From: Chrysoperla carnea
Taxonomy: Eukaryota > Arthropoda > Insecta > Neuroptera > Chrysopidae
Assembly (NCBI RefSeq): GCF_905475395.1
Contig: NC_058342.1
Span: 21,920,640 to 21,984,639 of the forward strand
DNA length: 64,000 nucleotides
Direction: 5' to 3'
Shown piece by piece: positions 25,309 to 34,296 of the stretch; position 1 is the stretch's first letter, and each line of letters starts with the position of its first letter. The position numbers and the translations under genes were made by a program. The notes below the pieces were generated by a model that was not told the origin of the DNA, made no database searches, and saw nothing but the letters and a program-made list of their open reading frames with translations.

Positions 25309-26653
25309 AAGGTTTCAAGAATTTGTAATGTATCCATTTTTCAAATTTTTTCATTTTTATGAGAGCTACGTGTTTTACGGGATATGTTTTAATTATTTCG
25401 TAGGGTCCTTGATAATAACTTTTTAATTTTTTATCCTTGTCGTGCTTGTGAGCATGGGTATCGTATACGAGTATTTTCTGTCCGATTTCGAATTTTTTAG
25501 GTTTAGTATTTTTATCGTATTGGGTCTTGCTTTGCATTTTTGAGGTGTTTAAATTTTTTATTGCAATTTTTCTCATATTTGCTATCTTTGTTTTTACATC
25601 AGTGGCAAGATGATTGTAAGTGGGTAAATTGGTTTTATCTTTTAAATGTTTCGCTTTTTCTCCAAACACTAACTCATATGGAGTAAATTTAGTATTTCTG
25701 TTTTCTGTAGTGTTATAAGCATAACACGCAAATTGTATGTAGTGATCCCAATCGTTAAGGTTTTCACTTACATAATTTCTTAAATAATTTTTTAATTCTT
25801 GGTGGCTTCGTTCTATACTTCCGTTACTTTCTGGGTTATATTGGGTAGTCTGTTTGTGTTTGATGTCAAGGATCTTATTTATTTCTTTAGCCAGCTTATT
25901 TACAAAGTTACTGCCGTTATCTGTCAATATGATTTGGGGAAATCCGTATTTGGTGCAGTGATCTAAAAATTTAATAGCTGTAAATTCAGCAGTGTTTTGT
26001 GGTAGCGGGTATGAATTTAAAAATTTTGTTAAATTATCTTGAATAGTCAAGATATATCGGTTTTCGGACTGTGTGATCGCAAATGGACCTACTATATCCA
26101 TAGAAACCATTTCATTGAAAGAGGTGGGTGTTTTAGTGATCACCATAGGAGGTTTTTTAAATTTTGGCACTTTATTTATTTGGCATTGTGGACAAGCTTT
26201 TATATATTCCTCAACGTCTTTTGAAAGTGTTTTCCAAAAATATCTTTGTCTTAGTTTCTTTATTGTATTATGAACACCTTTGTGGCCGGAAACTAAATCG
26301 TCATGTGCCTGCTTGATTAAAGTTTTTCTTTCGTTTAGATCTCTTATAACAATTGTGCTTGTTCTTAGGATATTAACGTTGATGTCTAGTTTGTTAAAAA
26401 AGTAATTTAAAATTTTAGTCAAATTTTCTTCTGTTATGAGAACAGAGAGTTGCGATATGTCATAAATATAGACAGTTGGTGGTTTCGTAACAGATATCAG
26501 ATATTGGTATAAACTATATAGTGAATCAAATAAATTTTCTTCTGTAATTTGTTCGAGAGCAGAATTTTTACATGGCATTATGTAATAATTTTTCTCATTA
26601 AAGTCAATTTTTTCTGTTTGGTTGAGAGTAAATTGATCAATAGCATCTAACAT
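25235..26653 (-). CDS. pol: Gypsy-type integrase (pol C-terminal), array copy 1
   Basis: 472-codon open frame. Integrase joins retroelement cDNA to host DNA. Visible parts are the HHCC zinc-binding domain (HDDLVSGHKGVH...CPQCQ), the catalytic core with D (SMDIVGPF), D (LTDNGSNF) and E (NGSIERSHQELK), and a C-terminal chromo/GPY-like region (YYQGPYEII...KWIHYKFLKPF). It is the tail of a longer pol. Upstream, RNase H is present but broken and then lost at 27003. Its 3' end overlaps env (25308) by 74 nt, so in the intact element env would be expressed from a spliced RNA, as known for errantiviruses. The same 472-residue translation occurs in all three array copies. Confidence 0.88.
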   Translation of the reverse strand: MLDAIDQFTLNQTEKIDFNEKNYYIMPCKNSALEQITEENLFDSLYSLYQYLISVTKPPTVYIYDISQLSVLITEENLTKILNYFFNKLDINVNILRTSTIVIRDLNERKTLIKQAHDDLVSGHKGVHNTIKKLRQRYFWKTLSKDVEEYIKACPQCQINKVPKFKKPPMVITKTPTSFNEMVSMDIVGPFAITQSENRYILTIQDNLTKFLNSYPLPQNTAEFTAIKFLDHCTKYGFPQIILTDNGSNFVNKLAKEINKILDIKHKQTTQYNPESNGSIERSHQELKNYLRNYVSENLNDWDHYIQFACYAYNTTENRNTKFTPYELVFGEKAKHLKDKTNLPTYNHLATDVKTKIANMRKIAIKNLNTSKMQSKTQYDKNTKPKKFEIGQKILVYDTHAHKHDKDKKLKSYYQGPYEIIKTYPVKHVALIKMKKFEKWIHYKFLKPFVTDDSNISDDPDPSEPGPSTSSD

Positions 26654-27003
26654 AGGTTCAATGAAGTCGAAAAATTTATTATTTTGGGATTTATCTACCG
26701 AAAAGGGAAGTATGACGTTATCTAAATCTTCTATAGGTAAATTAGTTTGGTTATATTGTGTGGCCTCTGTTATATTTTCAGATCAACGTTTAAAATTGTC
26801 GTAAGTTTTTTCAGCTATTAGGTCTTGAATTACTAACACAGGTCTAGAAAGTGTGTCTGCGTTAGAATTCTTTTTTCCACTTTTGTTTGTATATGATTGT
26901 GTAATCGTATTCTTCTAATTTTAATCTCCATCGAACTAATTTTGAAGTGACATCCTTGCAATTTTTAAGCCATTCGAGGCTCTTATGGTCCGTCCTAATT
27001 ATA
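26654..27003 (-). pseudogene. Gypsy RNase H fragment
   Basis: Minus strand gives IIRTDHKSLEWLKNCKD, SKLVRWRLKLEEYDYTI and, after a one-base shift at a poly-A run near 26870, NSNADTLSR: the conserved end of Gypsy RNase H. A further in-frame stop lies near 26790. At 27003/27004 the sequence changes abruptly to the Tigger relic, so protease, reverse transcriptase, gag and the 5' LTR are absent. Confidence 0.75.
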
Positions 27004-27790
27004 AAGTGGTACCAATGCTTAGAGCTGCAAAAAAGCTGGCAGACGTAGCGTGGTTGTTGCTGGTAACAAAAGTCTTTAAGGATTGATTTTGTTCTCCAAA
27101 TTAATACACGTTTAGCAATGTATTCAGGTTTATTCGGGTTCTCATGTATAAGAAGTTATAAATCCGATCAACAGTGAAAATATTTTGCCAAAACCTTTTC
27201 TAGGTTCTCGAAGAAATCATTTACCGCAGTCTTGTTGAATCCATAAGACCTTGCAACACTAGTGTTTTCTGGTTTTCTTAATCTTAAATTTACGTTTCGT
27301 CTGCGAAAACTGTCTAGCTATTCTTCACCAGCCATTTTGTTATGATCTCAGCTAAGTGGATAACGTAGTTTATTGGCTTTATCGAATTCTTATGCCAATT
27401 TTCTCGTTTGTAAAATCGTCAATCCGAAGTGCATTTTTGAGCAATCTGTGATGTACTTTTTTAAAAGTGACTCTTCTTGGGTAGTGAATATGTACTTGAT
27501 TTGACGTGAATTTAGAAGTAAAAACACGCGTTGGGATGTGAGCGTCTGCATTTCTTTTAAACTTCGCCAAGCGACTTTGAAGTGTAGTTTGTTTGGCGGC
27601 ATACTTTTCTGCAGATTTTCGAATTGATAAAGTTCTATCTAAAACCTCCTTCTTCGCAGATTTCATTGCATCTTCATCTACTTTGAATTCAGTCCATAGA
27701 ATATATAACCTAACGGATAGAATGAAATCTGAACTAATTTTTCAAATTGTGCGCTACAGACGTCTTGATGTTGAACTAAAATTAATTTAG
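27004..27790 (-). mobile_element. pogo/Tigger transposase relic, N-terminal half
   Basis: Minus strand, broken frames. An N-terminal pipsqueak-type HTH (LSIRKSAEKYAAKQTTLQSR, about 27565-27625) is followed by a CENP-B-type segment (FTTQEESLLKKYI...HFGLTILQTRKLA, 27390-27490). Then come AGEE..DSFRRRNVNLRLRKPEN, NKTAVNDFFENLEKVL and PNKPEYIAKR. The order matches pogo-family transposases up to the first catalytic block. The second half is missing because Gypsy sequence starts at 27003. Repeated at 33510-34296 and 40016-40802. Confidence 0.66.
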
Positions 27791-30700
27791 CAAGAAACTC
27801 CATATTATTTCCTTTTAAATTGTTTATATTAATATTATTTAAATGTTATATGTAAACAAAAACAAATACCAATTTAAATAAAATAATTTTATTATATAAA
27901 TAAAAAATACATTACAATGAATAAATTTACATTAATTTTCTAACAAAATATTTTAACAAAATATTATTAAAGAAAAAAAAATTTTTGTTAGCAAGTTTTT
28001 CGTAAAAATGATCAATACAATATATTACATTTTGTATTTTAAGCCATTTTTCATAATAGTTTTTTCAGAAAATGAAATCTTTTGAGTCAGATTAGAATCA
28101 TTTGTCGCAAATATTGTCGAAAAAATTTCATTTGCTTATTAAAAATTTTAGTTTTGAAGACATTTGTGAATATCAAATTAGTACTGTCTTCTCCCTCAAA
28201 AATTTTATTATCTCTGTAAAAGAGAACTGAATAGAATTTTCGTAGAGGAAAAACTTGTAGAGGAAAAACCACGCGACGCGTCCTCCTTTTTCATGTCAAG
28301 ATTTTGTATGGCGAATTTGATTACATTTTTACAATTCTCTTTTGAGTAGTTTGTTCCCAGAAATTGATAGAAATTCAATGTATTTTAAATTAGAGATTGT
28401 CTTTAATATAGTGGTCTCATTTTTTATCAATTCTCCTTAAATGGGACGATTTTAGGACATCCTCACTATATCTAATAACCGAAAAATACCCAAACATAAA
28501 AGATTAGTTAATTATTTACTTTTTATGTTTGTACTGGTCATGCAACTTCTTCGCGATTTTATACAAGCTACTACTATTTCTTTACCGGCCAATATACTAT
28601 TAAATCCGTTAAAATAAGTGAACACAATCATCTTGCAAAAATTATGTACAATATTAAATTTCAACTTCGTAGAATGCTCGCATTCTTTGAAATTGAATTT
28701 TACGTTCTGAAAAACCGTTTTCGTAATCACTTTTAACAAATGTTTTTTTGTTTGGGTCATTTTTCAAAATAAATTTAGCAATATTATAAGCCTTAGTCAT
28801 ATTTAATAAAAATTGACTATTTATATAGTTAAGCCTAGTAGCAACCCCCCCCCCCCCTCCCAAACTCTTTTTCGCGCACAAAATTTAAAAATTCTTTATC
28901 CTCCTCCTGCTGCAAAAACACATTATATTTACACTCCTCACACTTTTTTATTTTAATGTTTTTTAAAATATACCCCAATACATAAGCAATAGCATTTTTC
29001 TCTAAATCATTTAAAATATGACTCAAAACTTCAGATGGAATCTCAACCGCTGTAATCTCCGCTTCTCCTCTCTCCTGATTTTCACTCTAATAAGAAAAAA
29101 AAAACCATTAGTAAAAAATAAAAGTAATTTTTTGTAACTGTTTTCAGAAAATTTTAAAATCGATAAAAATAACAATATTCTAACTATAATTTTTTAGAAA
29201 CGTAGAAACATAATCAAGTTCTTAAATAAATTTAACAAAAGTTATCAATAATTGTTAATAATCAAAAGTTATTATTTACCTGTAGGATAAATGTTTGCAA
29301 TGGAATCAGCAAATCCGACCCATCATCTTCACAATTCCCTCCCACAGAATGTTTACTAAGTTAGTGACCAGAAGAGATTTGTAAAACGGTCCAAAAGCAT
29401 GGCACGGTGGTTTCGACCACCGACTTCCTCGTTGACGAACTTTCAAGAAAAAATTCTCTAAGGGATCTTGGTTCAAAAACCTGGGAACCAACGTCTCAAT
29501 TCCAAGATCTTTTAATTTATTCGTCGGTGGGCGTGTCCTTCGTCTTCCACTCGAGTCGAGGCATTCCATACTTTTGAAAATGGGGATAGCCTCTCTCCAA
29601 ATTTTACTTGTAAGCTATCCCCTTCCTTAAGATCTATCTGAGTTTTGAGTTTTTTTCCTCCTTCGTTGAAAGGTCCGCAACCATTGACGCTATCGAACAC
29701 ATCATCCATAAATTTTAAAAAAACTACCGTTTCTGTAGCGCCTCTCCATTTTCGTTTCACCAATATTGAATTCTGAAAAATAAACCTCATTTAAGCCTTG
29801 TTTTATATTTACACTTAATTGGCAATAAAAGTTTTACGCAAACACTTACACACTTTGCTAGTGATGGAATGTAGAAAATCAAATTTTAAAAATTATTGTC
29901 CATTTACTGAAGAATTAAGAATATTTTTAAAAATTTGAATCTTTAATAAAATAAACTTTAACTTACCACTTTTGGCCATTAAATTGATTCCTGCCGCAAC
30001 TGAACGACTAAAAATTTGGGCACAAACAGAAACTTTCAGTAAACAACAGTAAATTTTTTTTTTTCGGTTTTCTTTCAACAGTATTCCACCGTGCAATATA
30101 CGATTTAGTATTAAATTTTTTTTTACACCCATCATAACTCATATAACGTATTTTGCCAAAGACATCCCGACTCCGAAAACCCCTATCATGAACACCTGCA
30201 ATCGACGCCATACAACCAACATAAGCATTTGGATCATTACCATCTAGCGCATAATGATTGTTTAAATATAATGCATACTCCAAAGCTTGTGTTGGTGTTT
30301 CTGTCCATTCTAATATTTTTTTGGCCCAATATATTCGCATATACACGTGCATCTTTCCTGTTTTATATAATTCTTTTTGTGTTGCATTCCATAATTCATC
30401 ATGTGTACGTCCATGTTTAAATTCCTCTAAAGTATACGTATAGTCACGTTTGTCTGTAGCGTGCTCATTTAACGTTAGTTGAGCCCATCTTGGTGCCCCC
30501 TCTAACTTATTATAAGTCTCGGTATTATAATAACAAAAGTTATCCGAGAGTTCACGACGTACTATTATATGTTCTCGGAATAAATTCACACTTTTCACAA
30601 TTGCCTTATTTTTGACTTCAGGCAACACTAAGACACAACTTATTTTTGGATTGACATGATGCTTCGTCAACTTGTGCATTACTCTAAGATCGCCACTTGG

Positions 30701-31192
30701 AGAGTCCAATATCCAAGCTTTCAGGATATCGTTCCACTTCGCCACTTTTTTTCACCGTCTTTCTGGAATAAAATATTTTTTGATATCAAATTATTTCTTA
30801 TTTCTTTTAAGAGATGGGGAGTTTCAAAGAGAGGAATTATTGTTGATTCTCCAATTTCAAAAACTTGATGCCTGAGTTCCTCACCTCGGGCCAAATATTT
30901 TCCCCGGGTATCCTCTAGTAAACGATGGATCGCGTTGATATTATTTGACCCTTGGTCACAAATAGTACCGACAACATTAAATCCAGCATTTTGTGCAGCC
31001 AAAATAATTTCTTTAATGGCCTTTACTATTTGTGGCCCTTTTGCGGCTCCATTCACAAACTGGTATAGCACCGACTGTTTTCAATTTTGGACAATTCCTC
31101 TTAACATAAAAACCTTAAATTATAAATCTTAAATTATAATATAAGATTTTTAGAATAAATGAAGAGTTGTGGGTACAATGATTAAATTACAA
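27791..31192 (-). mobile_element. P-element-like relic with photolyase insert, copy 1
   Basis: Minus-strand remains of a THAP9/P-element-type transposase that keep the exon structure. Block A, about 31110-30721, has LYQFVNGAAKGPQIV, ICDQGSNN, HRLLEDTRGKY, PLFETPHLLKEIRNNL. Block B, 30745-30644, has AKWNDILKAW, KLTKHHV. Then comes the photolyase insert. Block C, 30085-29967, has KVSVCAQIFSRSVAAGINLM and a donor at 29966-29965. Exon 29772-29280 has FMDDVFDSVNG and NQDPLENFFLKVRQRG. Exon from 29086 has KNAIAYVLGYILK, CEECK and a C-terminal helix region to 28512. Damage: TGA for the expected Trp near 31092, a one-base slip at the A7 run near 30748, a frameshift near 29540 and an unstable poly-C tract (28845-28857). 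The N-terminal THAP domain was not found. Confidence 0.78.
30086..30643 (-). pseudogene. class II CPD photolyase C-terminal fragment, copy 1
   Basis: About 186 residues matching the C-terminal FAD/DNA-binding domain of class II deoxyribodipyrimidine photolyases, which use blue light to split UV-induced cyclobutane dimers. Blocks in order: IIVRRELSDNFCYYN, WAQLTLNEH, TLEEFKHGRTHDELWNA, GKMHVYMRIYWAKKILEW, LDGNDPNAYVGCM, DVFGKIRYMSYDGCKKKF. The N-terminal antenna domain (more than half of a normal 450-550-residue enzyme) is absent. P-transposase sequence lies on both sides: upstream KLTKHHVNPK in the same open frame, downstream KVSVCAQIFSRSV in another frame. Within the fragment there is no stop or intron. 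The Trp usual in GCMWSI is Ala, and the Trp usual in HDxGW is Phe, so repair activity is unlikely. Repeated at 36592-37149 and 43101-43658. Confidence 0.85.
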
Positions 31193-31814
31193 TTTGTGAT
31201 ATTACTTCGTTAAGTTTGTTCTCTAAAATTTTTATCTGGTTCTGAGTTTTGTTGTGTTGTTTTAAACTATCGGTTATTATTCTTGCTTGATTTTGAATAA
31301 TCTTGTTCACATCATTCTGTTCCGTTACTAGTTTATTTACATTTTCGAATAAAAAGTCTGTGTCTGTCGCGTCTGGATTTCCCGTTAATTTATGCCAGAT
31401 ATTTCCTATACCGTCGAACCATCCATGTTCGTATTTAATCGTACGCTTGACTCTTTTAGTATTGAAATAACTTTCGGCTAGATCATTGGATCTACCCTTT
31501 AAATCTTTAAATTCTAAATTGTAAAATTCATAGGTGAGCTTACATTGCTCATGTATGGGGTTGCATTGTCCTTGAGTGTTGTTAATGTTACACAGATTTT
31601 CAAATCCTTTGAGATATTGAGGTATGTTTTTGTTTATTCTGTCTATAAAACTAATATTGTATACGTGGATTAAGGCTAAGTAATTGTTAATGATTTTAGC
31701 TTCGCCTAGATGATTAAAGTATGTAGGGTTTTTTATTTGATCAGTCTGAACTTGTGCTAGGGCCTGGTTCGCTAGGATCAGGGTCGTCGCTAATATTAGA
31801 ATCATCTGTAACAA
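31182..31814 (-). pseudogene. truncated env, array copy 2
   Basis: Repeat of the N-terminal part of env (signal segment, RVKR site, start of the coiled-coil region). After about 207 residues the array junction at 31192/31193 replaces the remaining two-thirds with junk codons and a stop. It lacks the membrane anchor. Confidence 0.85.
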
Positions 31815-33159
31815 AAGGTTTCAAGAATTTGTAATGTATCCATTTTTCAAATTTTTTCATTTTTATGAGAGCTACGTGTTTTACGGGATATGTTTTAATT
31901 ATTTCGTAGGGTCCTTGATAATAACTTTTTAATTTTTTATCCTTGTCGTGCTTGTGAGCATGGGTATCGTATACGAGTATTTTCTGTCCGATTTCGAATT
32001 TTTTAGGTTTAGTATTTTTATCGTATTGGGTCTTGCTTTGCATTTTTGAGGTGTTTAAATTTTTTATTGCAATTTTTCTCATATTTGCTATCTTTGTTTT
32101 TACATCAGTGGCAAGATGATTGTAAGTGGGTAAATTGGTTTTATCTTTTAAATGTTTCGCTTTTTCTCCAAACACTAACTCATATGGAGTAAATTTAGTA
32201 TTTCTGTTTTCTGTAGTGTTATAAGCATAACACGCAAATTGTATGTAGTGATCCCAATCGTTAAGGTTTTCACTTACATAATTTCTTAAATAATTTTTTA
32301 ATTCTTGGTGGCTTCGTTCTATACTTCCGTTACTTTCTGGGTTATATTGGGTAGTCTGTTTGTGTTTGATGTCAAGGATCTTATTTATTTCTTTAGCCAG
32401 CTTATTTACAAAGTTACTGCCGTTATCTGTCAATATGATTTGGGGAAATCCGTATTTGGTGCAGTGATCTAAAAATTTAATAGCTGTAAATTCAGCAGTG
32501 TTTTGTGGTAGCGGGTATGAATTTAAAAATTTTGTTAAATTATCTTGAATAGTCAAGATATATCGGTTTTCGGACTGTGTGATCGCAAATGGACCTACTA
32601 TATCCATAGAAACCATTTCATTGAAAGAGGTGGGTGTTTTAGTGATCACCATAGGAGGTTTTTTAAATTTTGGCACTTTATTTATTTGGCATTGTGGACA
32701 AGCTTTTATATATTCCTCAACGTCTTTTGAAAGTGTTTTCCAAAAATATCTTTGTCTTAGTTTCTTTATTGTATTATGAACACCTTTGTGGCCGGAAACT
32801 AAATCGTCATGTGCCTGCTTGATTAAAGTTTTTCTTTCGTTTAGATCTCTTATAACAATTGTGCTTGTTCTTAGGATATTAACGTTGATGTCTAGTTTGT
32901 TAAAAAAGTAATTTAAAATTTTAGTCAAATTTTCTTCTGTTATGAGAACAGAGAGTTGCGATATGTCATAAATATAGACAGTTGGTGGTTTCGTAACAGA
33001 TATCAGATATTGGTATAAACTATATAGTGAATCAAATAAATTTTCTTCTGTAATTTGTTCGAGAGCAGAATTTTTACATGGCATTATGTAATAATTTTTC
33101 TCATTAAAGTCAATTTTTTCTGTTTGGTTGAGAGTAAATTGATCAATAGCATCTAACAT
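31741..33159 (-). CDS. pol: Gypsy-type integrase, array copy 2
   Basis: Encodes the same 472 residues as 25235-26653, with the HHCC domain and D, D, E core intact. Upstream RNase H is broken in the same way, so it is a repeated copy of a defective element, not an independent insertion. Confidence 0.85.
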   Translation of the reverse strand: MLDAIDQFTLNQTEKIDFNEKNYYIMPCKNSALEQITEENLFDSLYSLYQYLISVTKPPTVYIYDISQLSVLITEENLTKILNYFFNKLDINVNILRTSTIVIRDLNERKTLIKQAHDDLVSGHKGVHNTIKKLRQRYFWKTLSKDVEEYIKACPQCQINKVPKFKKPPMVITKTPTSFNEMVSMDIVGPFAITQSENRYILTIQDNLTKFLNSYPLPQNTAEFTAIKFLDHCTKYGFPQIILTDNGSNFVNKLAKEINKILDIKHKQTTQYNPESNGSIERSHQELKNYLRNYVSENLNDWDHYIQFACYAYNTTENRNTKFTPYELVFGEKAKHLKDKTNLPTYNHLATDVKTKIANMRKIAIKNLNTSKMQSKTQYDKNTKPKKFEIGQKILVYDTHAHKHDKDKKLKSYYQGPYEIIKTYPVKHVALIKMKKFEKWIHYKFLKPFVTDDSNISDDPDPSEPGPSTSSD

Positions 33160-33509
33160 AGGTTCAATGAAGTCGAAAAATTTATTATTTTGGGATTTAT
33201 CTACCGAAAAGGGAAGTATGACGTTATCTAAATCTTCTATAGGTAAATTAGTTTGGTTATATTGTGTGGCCTCTGTTATATTTTCAGATCAACGTTTAAA
33301 ATTGTCGTAAGTTTTTTCAGCTATTAGGTCTTGAATTACTAACACAGGTCTAGAAAGTGTGTCTGCGTTAGAATTCTTTTTTCCACTTTTGTTTGTATAT
33401 GATTGTGTAATCGTATTCTTCTAATTTTAATCTCCATCGAACTAATTTTGAAGTGACATCCTTGCAATTTTTAAGCCATTCGAGGCTCTTATGGTCCGTC
33501 CTAATTATA
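33160..33509 (-). pseudogene. Gypsy RNase H fragment, copy 2
   Basis: Copy of 26654-27003 with the same frameshift, stop and abrupt junction to Tigger sequence. Confidence 0.72.
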
Positions 33510-34296
33510 AAGTGGTACCAATGCTTAGAGCTGCAAAAAAGCTGGCAGACGTAGCGTGGTTGTTGCTGGTAACAAAAGTCTTTAAGGATTGATTTTGTTC
33601 TCCAAATTAATACACGTTTAGCAATGTATTCAGGTTTATTCGGGTTCTCATGTATAAGAAGTTATAAATCCGATCAACAGTGAAAATATTTTGCCAAAAC
33701 CTTTTCTAGGTTCTCGAAGAAATCATTTACCGCAGTCTTGTTGAATCCATAAGACCTTGCAACACTAGTGTTTTCTGGTTTTCTTAATCTTAAATTTACG
33801 TTTCGTCTGCGAAAACTGTCTAGCTATTCTTCACCAGCCATTTTGTTATGATCTCAGCTAAGTGGATAACGTAGTTTATTGGCTTTATCGAATTCTTATG
33901 CCAATTTTCTCGTTTGTAAAATCGTCAATCCGAAGTGCATTTTTGAGCAATCTGTGATGTACTTTTTTAAAAGTGACTCTTCTTGGGTAGTGAATATGTA
34001 CTTGATTTGACGTGAATTTAGAAGTAAAAACACGCGTTGGGATGTGAGCGTCTGCATTTCTTTTAAACTTCGCCAAGCGACTTTGAAGTGTAGTTTGTTT
34101 GGCGGCATACTTTTCTGCAGATTTTCGAATTGATAAAGTTCTATCTAAAACCTCCTTCTTCGCAGATTTCATTGCATCTTCATCTACTTTGAATTCAGTC
34201 CATAGAATATATAACCTAACGGATAGAATGAAATCTGAACTAATTTTTCAAATTGTGCGCTACAGACGTCTTGATGTTGAACTAAAATTAATTTAG
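33510..34296 (-). mobile_element. pogo/Tigger transposase relic, copy 2
   Basis: Copy of 27004-27790, with the same pipsqueak HTH and CENP-B-type blocks and the same broken frames. Confidence 0.64.

Larger units (their letters stand above)
24687..31192. repeat. tandem array unit 1 (6506 bp)
   Basis: First of three near-identical direct repeats. On the minus strand it contains, from right to left, the P-type relic with photolyase insert, a Tigger relic, Gypsy RNase H, integrase and the 5' part of env. Its left boundary lies within an uninterrupted env frame, so this end is the ancestral arrangement. The poly-C tract at 28845-28857 is C13 here. Confidence 0.92.

Noticed and set aside
30086-30643. 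photolyase fragment as a working host repair gene
   Set aside because: Lacks the N-terminal domain, has changed conserved Trp, is embedded in a dead transposase and triplicated with it.
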